In this document: piece after piece, positions 44,080 through 53,514 of the stretch
How positions within the stretch are numbered: the first letter of the stretch is position 1
Layout of the letters: every line of letters starts with the position of its first letter
Source: Symbiodinium natans
Lineage: Eukaryota; Sar; Dinophyceae; Suessiales; Symbiodiniaceae
Direction of reading: 5' to 3'
DNA: 64,000 nt
Assembly (NCBI GenBank): GCA_905221605.1
Contig: CAJNDS010002130.1
Coordinates: forward strand, 139,001 to 203,000
The notes under the pieces: model-generated
What the model saw: only the letters and a program-made list of their open reading frames with translations
Database searches by the model: none
Told to the model about the DNA's origin: nothing
Position numbers and translations under genes: made by a program

Positions 44080-46514
44080 GTCCATTTCTCCCTGGCATGA
44101 GGGCCGAGCCGAGCGTGAATGAAACTGGCATGCCCCTATGCGCGGAAAAGCGCGGTCATCGTGCGATTCCTACGTAGCTCCTCGAGGGCTTATAGTGCGT
44201 GTCGCGGGGGCGCGGGCCTACTCCGGCACGTTGGGGCATTGCAGGAAGACTTGCTGCGACGAGGTCGCTTCCAAGAAGTGTGAATTCGAGGTTTGGAGAC
44301 GCTGGCACCGGCTATGATACTCAGCCTTAAGTACGAATTGCTGAAGAACCCCGAGAAAATGAAAATCAATCCCTAATTGAGGGCAATATAGGGATTCTCA
44401 TCTTTTATTCTTTTTGGGGTTCTTATAAGCAAACAGCAGATAAAAGAGTCTTAAACCATGCTTCATTCTGGAAGCTCCGTCCGGAACTGCTAGATGCTTC
44501 CTGTGGCTCCTCTTGCCGTTAAGTTCGAGAGCAACGAAGGGAAAGGATAAATTAAGAAGCACTGGGGAGCACAGCTGTATCGGCCAGATCCGCCAAAGCA
44601 AACCTGATACGGGCCAGGGCAAGCATTGGAAAACCTTGTCCAAAAAGATATGCAACTAGCTGCTGTCTTCCCGTGCCTTCCCTTCCTTCGCTGTAGGCTC
44701 TAGAACTATACTCCCCTTAGAATCTTAAAACACTATCTGTAATATTCCCTTGGGTTTGATAACATGAAACAAAAACCCAAGGGGGCTATAGACACTCCCT
44801 CCCGGCTAGGATATTGGGTTCTGAGCGACCGCCGAGGCAGACGTTTGACAATCGATCCTGCCAGCAACTCCCGGAACTGCACAGCATCAGAAGACAGAAG
44901 GGGTTGAGGGTTTGGGGTTTGGGGTTTAGGGTTTAGGGTTTAGGCTTTAGGGTTTAGGGTTTGGGGTTTGGGGTTTGGGGGTGGGGGGGGGGGGGGCTAC
45001 ATGTGCTCTCTGCATCTTGAACCATAGCACCATCGTCTATAACTCAAGTTCGTAACGCGACAGTTGTTGAGCTTCATGTGTTTTCACTTGTCATTTGGGT
45101 CGACAGTGGACCAAACTTCGTTTCATTTGGACCATTACCTTGTCGAGTATGTCAAGTAGCGTAGATGCCTAACATGGGGGTTTACGAAAATAGCGGGCCC
45201 CGCAAAAAGAGCCCCAGATAGTAGGATTCCCCTACAATGAGGACCCCGGTCAGGTACCCCGAATTTCGGAAAACCCCATCTGGTTCTTGTTGTTTTCGCG
45301 TTTATTGATTGGTGTGGGTACCTGATTCGCCCATCCCTCCTTCCGTCCCCGTCTCCGAGGGGTCAGGGTGCAACCATTCACCGCATCGATGGCTCAAAAG
45401 ACGGCAGCTTAGGGTTTAGGGGTTGGGGTTTAGGGTTTAGGGTTTGGGGTTTAGGGTCTAGGGTCTAGGGTTTAGGGTTTAGGGTTTAGGGTTTGGCATT
45501 GCCAGCTACAGGCTACAGGAAAGCACTACCCAAGCATTCTTTCTCACACCCGACGTCCAGCTTACAATGCAATGAATCTCGATGCGGTGCGGTTGGCCTG
45601 TAACCCCTTCGGCATGCACTGGCTCTGTCACAGCTGCACTGCGCACGTCCAACAATGCTGAGATCTAGGCTTGCGGCTCCACGCGCGACTGGCTGCTGTG
45701 AGCTGTACACCCCCGCGGACTGCCATCAAAGCTGCTTTAAGAAAACCCGGCCAAGAACCTGCTACTTGCTGGCAGCGATTTTCAAAATTCATCTTCCAGG
45801 CGCCTACGCATGCGACACGTAAGCAGATTGGCTGCTTACCCCAAACCCGGAGTATCTCCACTTAAGCATCCGGCCAACCGGTTTTCCACAGCAGCTGTGG
45901 CAAACGAAAAACAGGCATTTGCACCGCAACCAGGAAGCCCCTCGAGCCTCAACAATAGTGATGATAGTAGTTGTCATCACCATCATCGTCGAGATATCAA
46001 TCGTAGTAACGGTCAGTAGTATCGTAACAAGTAGCAGTAGCAGAAGCAGTAGCAGAAGCAGTAGCAGAAGCAGTAGCAGAAGTAGTAGCAGAAGTAGTAT
46101 ATAGCAGTGGTAGTCGTAGTAGTAATAGTCCACTACTTCCACTACTACCACTACTACCACCACTACTACCACCACCATCACTACCACTACCCCTTGGAAT
46201 CAACCCAGGGCTTAGGGATCCAAGCTCCCAAACGATCAAGAGGTACAGTAGCGGCAAGACAACGGAAACGTCTAAACCTTGAAAGAGGGGCGGGGGCCCC
46301 CCAGCCTTCCATGCGCTGCTTGCCATAGCAAATGGATGGCAAGCGAATTTGGGTTGGAACAGGTGTGACGGCCAGGGCTGTCGGGATCTTGTATGATCTT
46401 GTGACAGCCCAGGTCACTGAGACGGCGTGCGTCAACTGCTACGCGGGGGATCCTCAGGCCCCGCTAGGAAAATATGTCAGAGGGGGCCCCAGAAGAGTCA
46501 TCCCTAGCGACAAG
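44080..46514. other. No supported gene; telomere-like arrays and AGCAGT repeats
   Basis: TTTAGGG/TTTGGGG mixtures occur at 44908-44985 and 45410-45495. AGCAGT/AGTAGC hexamers at 46026-46103 and CCACTA-type triplets at 46130-46195. Both strands have open frames at 45620-45865, but neither is convincing. Confidence 0.4.
45174..45279. mobile_element. Reference copy of the ~105 bp inverted-end element
   Basis: Begins CATGGGGGTTTACGAAAATA and ends AATTTCGGAAAACCCCATC, so the outer ~17 bp are imperfect inverted repeats. The interior holds GCGGGCCCCGC (itself palindromic), AGTAGGATTCCCCT, AGGACCCCGG and GGTACCCCG blocks shared with the copies at 25639, 42281 and 50957. No coding capacity. The form fits a miniature inverted-repeat element mobilised in trans; this class is inferred. 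Confidence 0.65.
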
Positions 46515-46680
46515 AAAGCGGTGAGTGGGCACTGGTAGCAGTTTCCGGATCCAGTCTGGGACCCCATCCCCATCGCACCACTGCCTGTTGCAAAGATGGT
46601 CAAGGCCGTGGCAGTGAGAGCACATCTGACTTTTTAGGGAACGAATCGAGCTTTCAATCAACTTCGGAGCTTCCTCCAAG
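46515..46680 (-). CDS. Candidate exon, Cys/His-containing
   Basis: The minus strand reads EEAPKLIESSIRSLKSQMCS, HCHGLDHLCNRQWCDGDGVP, DWIRKLLPVPTHRFL. The CSHCHG...CNRQWC spacing resembles a small metal-binding site. A GGAG acceptor edge is possible at the right. No family recognised; neighbouring exons not traced. Confidence 0.5.
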
Positions 46681-46689
46681 GTGCCTGCA

Positions 46690-48170
46690 AGGCGCTACAA
46701 ACACCCACACATCCCAACATTTCCACATAACATCCCTTCATCAAAAGCTCCTAAGCCAACAACTGTTCTCGCAGCTCCCCAGGCGGGGATCGGGCCCGAA
46801 GGCCCATGCGCCCACTGCCCCAGCCGATGGTGCTGAGCTCTGTACCCCGCTGCCTTCCGCGATTTGCCAACAGAATCTTGGGTGAATGGCTAGATTCTGC
46901 TAGGTCATTGTAGGATTAGAGATTTGCTCAACCTTCTCAACCTTCCAAGCCGCCGCCAAACCTGCAGAAACCGTCCTTTTGAATGTTGGGAAGTAGCAGC
47001 TGGCTTCTTCAGAAGGCAGCATGAAAGGAGGAGACTCCGCCGGGCCATCTGTCCGTTCTCTCCGTGATGTTTTCTCGTGCCACTTGTTCAGTGGTCACGG
47101 CTCTTGTTGGGCTTGGGAATTCAGAATAAAGATCGCCCGGCGCGCTTCAAAGCACCTCCTCACAGTTCACCCGTGAGGAGGACAGAAGCAGCTGCTTTAG
47201 CTTGCAGAGCCCGCCGTCACGTGCATGTAACAAGCTACCAGTAGGGGCTCCGAAAGTGCAGACTGTACAGACTTTCCAAAGAAGCATTTAGCAAGCAGCA
47301 AAGATTGACAACTAGCAGGCCAAATGCTAGGTTACTTAGTGCCGTCTGCGTCTGCGCACAAGCAGTACCTGTTAGCCGATGAGAACTCTGACACGTTCAG
47401 TAGGTGAATCAAAAGTTACGAAAACTTGCTGGAGGTTTCGAGGCGGGAACGTGCTGACTTGCTGTCCCATGCTTGTACCCTAAACCCTATAGGATATAGA
47501 CCCTTACACAAAAAACCCTCCTACACGTATCCTTTCCATGCTACCTTGGTCCACGGACTCGCAAAGCTTCCTCTCATTTGGAGCTCCAATTGCCTGTTCA
47601 AGGCAAAGCGTCCACCGATTTTGAGCTGCCATGGTCACAAGTTAACAGTCACGAGAGGATTGAAAGGATTGCGCCAAATAGCCTGCAGCAAAATCCAACG
47701 CATCTTCCAGCAAGGACCAGAAACAAGGTAATAGAGAGACACCCGAAGAAATCTCCGAGAGCACCGCGCCTATGCTCCACCAAGTGCAGCACGGCGCGCG
47801 GTACGGCGCTTGCGGACGGCTTCAGCACGACTGCACGCAAGTCATGGTGTTGGCTGCTTGGGATGTGTTGGAGGGGACGACAGGCGGTTTCTAGGCCTAA
47901 TTTTCTGCTGATGGCGCAAGTGACTCACGTAACCTCTTCGGGTCGTTCAGATCAGTGCCGCAAACCGAGCTAGAACACGCCGAATGACTCGACTCGCCAA
48001 CAGAATGAGTCTGCATACTCATTTTGCTCAGCAGACACACGCAACAGCTGGCCACGCAGCATGCAGCCATGCTCGACACTGCCACTCCGATGTTGAAACC
48101 ATGCATGTGCCTCATTTAAAGGAGAACCACTTGCCTACCGCGCATGCTCAGTTGCCAGGCGAAGTCAAAG
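46690..48170. other. No supported gene
   Basis: Unique sequence with few repeats. A minus-strand frame near 47990-48110 reads IGVAVSSMAACCVASCCVCL, which is hydrophobic but Cys-rich and unsupported by neighbours. Confidence 0.35.
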
Positions 48171-48177
48171 GACTCAC

Positions 48178-48335
48178 ATGAATGGCTTCACCGAGGGCCT
48201 GAGGACGGCCATGGCCACCACAAGGGGCATAATGGACCTGGACATACTTTCTTTAATCCTGCTGATCATGACAAATGAGAGGATGATGACGATGGTCGCA
48301 GAATGAAAGAGTGTTAGGTCGAGCTGACGGGCTTC
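48178..48335 (-). CDS. Candidate terminal exon with two membrane segments
   Basis: The minus strand reads EARQLDLTLFHSATIVIILS, FVMISRIKESMSRSIMPLVV, AMAVLRPSVKPFM and then a stop. Two hydrophobic segments flank a short basic loop, consistent with the C-terminus of a membrane protein. Upstream exons unknown. Confidence 0.4.
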
Positions 48336-48559
48336 AGTGACCAGGCTACAGTGGGCCGTGCTGATAGCACCTCCTTCTTCAAGGACATGGAGCCTGTTGC
48401 GATGCACGCCCCAGCCCACCCCATCCACTTGGCCTTGTCTCAGCACTGTCAGGGGCTGCATCCTGAGAACAGTCAGGCGGGGAAAAGCACGGAAACACCG
48501 ATGCGAGAACATCCAGCACGTGCCGGCATGAGGCTTCGGGCTTCGCACGGGACAGCATG

Positions 48560-50485
48560 GTCAGCGGCTCACCCCCTTCGGGCGTGGAGTGCTCTCTCTA
48601 TGCTCAGCTCCGAGCGGACAACAGATCGTCCAAGTCCTCCCAGATTTATCAGCTCAGTGGCTTTGGATGACTTTGGGTTGATAGGTGGCCTCGAGTTTGG
48701 CGGGTACGGAGAAGCGAAAGCGAGCGTTTCTCGTTTAACATCTTGGTGCCACATCCGGCGCATGATTCAGAGGGTCATCGGTGGTCCTAGATTCTTGGAA
48801 CCTAAAGATCTTCAACTGCCGCCCCTAAAACTCAGGCCCACGACTGCTCACAGGGTCCGGAATAGCTCGAGGTCCGCTAAGCAAGCTTGTAGACTCCTGC
48901 ACCACACGATCAAGGCTACTCGGAGAGGCACGTGGGAAACTCGCATGTCCATGGCTCTAGCAACTCTAGCACGGACAGCACCACCTCGCGAGCTCTTCTT
49001 TTAACGATGAGTTCGAGGCGCCTCGTATCGCTCTGTCAAGGAGCTCATGCTCTCGCCGCCTCAGCACGGACACAGAACCGCAAAGCTCATGGCAGCTTCC
49101 TCCAAAACTCGACAGCCTTGAGATGACATGATGACCACTGTTTCTCTTGCATGAAAACAAAGAGGAAGAAGCGTGTACATGCGTACCAGACTGCTAGATA
49201 AAAATGAAGGAGCGAATGAGTATACGTATAAAAATATATATATATATATATATGTATAAACTTATACATATATATATATGTAGACATACATATATATATG
49301 CACAAATAAATATATATATATATATATGCATCATATAGAGAGAGAATGCATCATATAGAGAGAGAGACCACAAATATGTACTTGCTGCTGGGGCACTTCC
49401 TGCAGCGCCGGAGAGCTGGTCGTGAACCAAAGCCTCTGGGGGGGGGGGGGGGAGGGAGGCGGAGGCAGCCTGTTTATATATATATATATATATCTTGGTT
49501 TTATTGCTTTTTTTGGGGCGGGGGGGGGGGGGCATTCTAAACATCAGATCATGCCAGGGGGTGGGGTATTATGCTCTGGGCTCTTCAAGACGTATCGGCC
49601 ATGATGGAGTAGAGAAGACACCAGCCCCTCCTGGCGGAGGTTCTAAGATTGTGGAGACGAACCCTAAATCTGAAATCCACAGCCCTCAACCCATAGACCC
49701 TCACTCCTGAGAGGGACCCTCATGTTCAACAACACCCGTTTGGGTGGGGAGCTTCAACTGCCTCTAAACCCTAAACCCTATGTACCCTAAACCCCGCACC
49801 TCAGCATCAGAAGCTTCGCGCGGCTGTGGCTTCGCAAGGACGGCCATTGCCACCTTCGGTGCTGGATGTTGGACGTAGGCCCTGTCAATATTCAGAAAAT
49901 TCAATAAACCCTATACAAACCCCATGTGTGCCTTGTGCAAACCCTGTGATAAACCCTGTATAAACGATAAACCCTATATAAACCCCATCTAAAACCTATA
50001 TGAACCCTGGATAAACCCTGCATGAACCCTGTAAACTCTAAACTACATATAATCACTTCTCGGAAATATGGTCCCTTTTGGGGTCCGCATTGCACACCGG
50101 GCTCTTACACAACTTTGAGAAATGACCGAAACCCTGATTAAAACGCTAAACCCCAAACCCTAAACCCTATCTGACCTATGTACATTTATCGGCGGATGGC
50201 TTCGCGGTTTTGCGCCAACAAGTCGCGGACAAGCGCCAACAATTCGTGGACAAGCACCGGGGACAACCCGTTCCCGACAACCCGTCCCGACCGGGCCCCG
50301 GACAACCCGTCCCGGGGGTGCCCCGGGACGACACATATTGGGTCAAAACGAGAAGTAACATGTTTTCATGATGTCATGGGATCCAATGGGTGGGTGGGTC
50401 GATATTCGATACCGGAGTAAAAACCTTATACTAGTGAATGCTTGAACTTGAGATGCTGAACCCGAAACCCTAAACCCTGAACCCT
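48560..50485. other. No supported gene; TA microsatellite and degenerate CCCTA repeats
   Basis: TA-type repeats at 49224-49330, a 20 bp tandem duplication at 49327-49367, G-runs at 49440-49451 and 49518-49531, and CCCTATATAAACC-type variants at 49900-50040. The long plus-strand frame at 48351-49004 shows no domain. Confidence 0.35.
49224..49367. repeat. TA microsatellite and 20 bp tandem duplication
   Basis: Mixed TATATA and CATATA runs. They end in two copies of ATGCATCATATAGAGAGAGA. Confidence 0.85.
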
Positions 50486-50494
50486 AAACTCTAA

Positions 50495-50580
50495 GCTCAG
50501 CAAGGCTCCTACCTGCAAGGGCATCGGCCGTCTCTCTGCGGCCGCCATGGCGGCACACCACAAGAGCACAGCAGGCTTCG
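50495..50580 (-). CDS. Candidate exon, weak
   Basis: Between CCCTAAA-type (50462-50490) and TTTAGGG-type (50585-50620) repeats the minus strand reads KPAVLLWCAAMAAAERRPMP. The arrangement matches other islands, but the coding signal is modest. Confidence 0.3.
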
Positions 50581-50956
50581 GCTTCAGGGTTCAGGGTTCA
50601 GGGTTTAGGGTTTAGGGTTTACGGGTTTGGAATGATGAGACTGCATGTGGAAGAAACGCTTAACTGCAACGATGCACTGATAGATCTGACTCATTACTGA
50701 AAGAGTAAACACGCAAATGACCTACGTCCATCACGGATTGCTGATGTGCTTCGCAGCTCATTTCCTTGCATATCAACTGGAGCCAGGAACGCTTGGAAGA
50801 CCCCCTGATTCTTAGTAGAGAATGAGAAAAATTAGGGCCCGATACCCTTTCAGGGATTATAGATGATTATAGGGTGCCAAATTCCCGACTAAGAACCAGC
50901 CAGAAGAGAGCAGATGGTCCCCTCGTCCCATCGGAGTCGATTTGCGTAAACTATTC

Positions 50957-51062
50957 ATATGGGGGGTTTGCGATCATCGGGGACCCCGAATAGACCCCAA
51001 TACCAGCATCCCCGTAAAAAAAAAGCGCCCCATAAAGGTACCTCTGATTTCGGAAATCCCCG
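50957..51062. mobile_element. Copy of the inverted-end element, 3' of the sphingomyelinase-like gene
   Basis: Starts ATGGGGGGTTTGCGATCAT and ends GATTTCGGAAATCCCCG, with GGGGACCCC near the left end. It ends about 115 bp beyond the stop codon of the gene at 51177-52208 and may contribute to its 3' UTR. Confidence 0.5.
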
Positions 51063-51176
51063 AAGTGTTTTTCGGATCAGGGGCGGCGGAGCAGCTGGCA
51101 CCACGGACACGTCTGCATCTCGCGAGCGCGGCCAGCACAGAGCCCTCATTGATCACGACAGAAGCTTCGGGCAGCC

Positions 51177-52208
51177 CTACTTGGGCTGCCTGGGCACGGC
51201 CATGCCTTGCCAGCAGTGATCTGAGATGTCATCCCGCTCACAGGCGCAGGTAGTGAATCTGCCTTTCTGAACCCAGGGCCGAACTGGCTCAGATACCAGG
51301 TGAGGCACGCTCTGGTCGTCGGAGCGCCACGCGAAGATGTGGTCCAGGGCAGTGTTCTGCCCTGCGTTGGTCGGCTTGCCTGTCGTGATGCGCTGGAAGC
51401 CAAGCTCCTTGTACCAGGCCTCGAAGTCCGTGTCCCACTTGGGATCCAGGTTGAAGTCCCCACAGAGATAGACCTCGAGCACTGCTACAGATGTAAGGAG
51501 CCTGCTGCGCAGCTCTGCAGTCAGGGAGCCCAGTTCCTGGAGCTGCCTCCGCTTGACCGCACCCCTGGTGGATAAGTGCGTGTTCAGCACCAGCAGCCCC
51601 TGTTGTGAACTTTGGGAACTTTGGGAACTTTGGTGGGAAGTTCGGGAAGGGCCCCAGAAGGCCCAGAGCATGCCCTTGTTGGCCAGGCGCTCCTCATGGA
51701 GCCCGTCGGGGTAGTTTCGGTAGGCGCGGAAGCCCGTGTCTGCGGGCGCTTGGGTGGCGAGGATGCAGAGGCCGGAGTCCACCAGGGAATTCCAGGCGAG
51801 GCTCTTCCCCTTGTTGCCCACCACCACCGCATACTCAATCCGTGAAGCGTTGGGCTCCCGCTTCTCAAAGAGCTTCTGAGCCGCATCCCATGTGCAGCAA
51901 GAGAAGAGACGGCAGAGGATACCGAGGATGAGCACAAACCGCTCCCACTTTGCAGTGACCCTGTCAGGATCCATGCGGGCCGTGCACTCCATGAGAGGCC
52001 CCCGGGGGAAGCTCCAGACCTCCTGAAAGCAGCACACCAGCAAGTCCCTGTCCCCCCTGTCCTCGCCGAGGAACTTCAGAAGCTGCTGGTCATGGAAGGC
52101 ACGCCACTTGCCAAAGCGGTGGAACAGCAGGGGCGAGGCGAAGGGCACGCCCCAGGTATTCCACGTGGTTAGGGCGCGAAGGAGGCTGCTGGGGGCACTC
52201 GGCTCCAT
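51177..52208 (-). CDS. Neutral sphingomyelinase-like phosphodiesterase (EEP superfamily)
   Basis: Intact intronless gene of 343 residues, ATG at 52206-52208 and TAG at 51177-51179. It belongs to the endonuclease/exonuclease/phosphatase (DNase I-like) fold, closest by motif order to neutral sphingomyelinases, which hydrolyse sphingomyelin-type lipids to ceramide and a phospho-headgroup with Mg2+. Motifs (numbered from this ATG): TTWNTWG with Asn17, FQEVW with the Mg-binding Glu63, DSGLCIL at about 144-150, NKG at 177-179, LNTHL with His211, GDFN with Asp251 and Asn253, LDHIF at 288-292, and SDH with the general-base His331. All catalytic positions are present. Residues about 90-107 (ERFVLILGILCRLFSCCTWD region) are hydrophobic and may touch membrane. 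A Ser-Ser-Gln repeat at about 194-203 comes from a 9 bp DNA repeat. Substrate could also be another phospholipid or inositol phosphate. Confidence 0.88.
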   Translation of the reverse strand: MEPSAPSSLLRALTTWNTWGVPFASPLLFHRFGKWRAFHDQQLLKFLGEDRGDRDLLVCCFQEVWSFPRGPLMECTARMDPDRVTAKWERFVLILGILCRLFSCCTWDAAQKLFEKREPNASRIEYAVVVGNKGKSLAWNSLVDSGLCILATQAPADTGFRAYRNYPDGLHEERLANKGMLWAFWGPSRTSHQSSQSSQSSQQGLLVLNTHLSTRGAVKRRQLQELGSLTAELRSRLLTSVAVLEVYLCGDFNLDPKWDTDFEAWYKELGFQRITTGKPTNAGQNTALDHIFAWRSDDQSVPHLVSEPVRPWVQKGRFTTCACERDDISDHCWQGMAVPRQPK

Positions 52209-52829
52209 GGCCAACTACGGTCCGCACTTTCTCCTCTCAAGAACTCTTTAGATGCAGCCCCCTGCTGAAACCTATGTGTGTTCGGAATTCCGCACTTTAA
52301 AATTCCCGGGCAACGCGCAACAGCGGCGTCTGAATGCGCATAGGACATAGGCCGCCATAGACACTAGGGGCGAAGACCTGAGCCGGAAAGGAAGAGCTGA
52401 GGGGGGGGGGAGCCATCCCCCCGAGACCTTGTCCCAGGCCCAGGAAAACTACGGAAAAACACAGCTCTCAAGCCCCAAGAGGGGGCCCCCTAGACGTCCC
52501 CAAACGCCAGCAGGGCCTGAAAAGCCCGAAGCTGGCAGGCTCGAAAACTTTTTGTTCCCCCCCCCAAAGGCGCTCTTCGCGGATCAGGGCTGCGACGCCT
52601 CGCTGGAACCCTAAACCCTGTAAACCCTCAGCCTAAGACTCTAAACTCTTACCGTACGGTTATGCAATCTTTTTAGAGTTTAGGGCACTTAGGGTTAAAA
52701 TCTTCCTATAGGGTTGCACAACGCTTCAGCCCTTAGCTGGGCACGCTTGTGCTGCCTCAGGTCCCGATCTGCACGGCGAAGTCAAGGCTGACAGGCCTCA
52801 CCGGCCTCGCCTGGGGACATGATGGGAAC

Positions 52830-52890
52830 CCTAAACCCTGAACCCTAAACCCTAAACCCTAAATAATAAACCCTAAACCCTAAACCCTGG
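52830..52890. repeat. CCCTAAA array
   Basis: About eight units with one AATAATAAA interruption. Left side of the candidate exon at 52893. Confidence 0.85.
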
Positions 52891-52892
52891 GA

Positions 52893-52985
52893 AGCCTCCA
52901 AAGATGTCAAAACCATCTCAAGTTCAAGGCAAATGAAGCGCTGCAAGCCAGGGCACTTTGGTCGCCAGGATCCAGTTGCCTGTCA
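52893..52985 (-). CDS. Candidate exon, weak
   Basis: Flanked by CCCTAAA units (52830-52890) and TTTAGGG-type units (53000-53110). The minus strand reads ATGSWRPKCPGLQRFICLEL, then EMVLTSLEAS. No family recognised. Confidence 0.35.
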
Positions 52986-52999
52986 AAGAAGCAGTGGTT

Positions 53000-53112
53000 T
53001 AGGGTATGGGGTTTAGGGTTTAGGGTTTGGGGTTTGGGGTTTAGGGTTCAGGGTTCAGGGCTCAGGGTTCAGGGTTCAGGGTTCAGGGTTTAGGGTTTAG
53101 GGTTTAGGGTGG
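53000..53112. repeat. TTTAGGG/TTCAGGG array
   Basis: About fifteen units mixing TTTAGGG, TTTGGGG and TTCAGGG. Right side of the candidate exon at 52893. Confidence 0.85.
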
Positions 53113-53514
53113 GCTTCACACTCTGGGAGGCCCGAAGAACAAGCGGACTCCAACACTCTTCGCGACCCCTCTCTTGGGCGTCCCCCACGAGTGCCGGTCA
53201 AGTGGTCTTAAGGAGTCTAAGGTTCAACTCTCCGAAGCCCGTTGTATTCAAAGAAGCCAAAAAAGGAAAGAGGGAGGCCCCCCCCTTCCAGACCCTACTC
53301 AACCCTCACTCGGTGCCTCGCCCTGTTGCGCAGGTAGACCTTTCAAAGGATTGTTCAGGGTTCAGGCTTTAGGGTTTAGGGGTTCAGGTAGCACCGGACA
53401 GTTGGAGCCATGGTGGTGCTATTGTGTTTCGCGAACTCTTTCCAGGACCGTTGCCTCTCACGCTCGAATACAATGCTAAACCCTCAACCCTAAACCTAAA
53501 CCCTAGCCAACAGA

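Noticed and set aside
48351-49004. 217-codon plus-strand frame
   Set aside because: No recognisable motif; opposite to the strand of all supported genes and overlapping a better minus-strand exon candidate.
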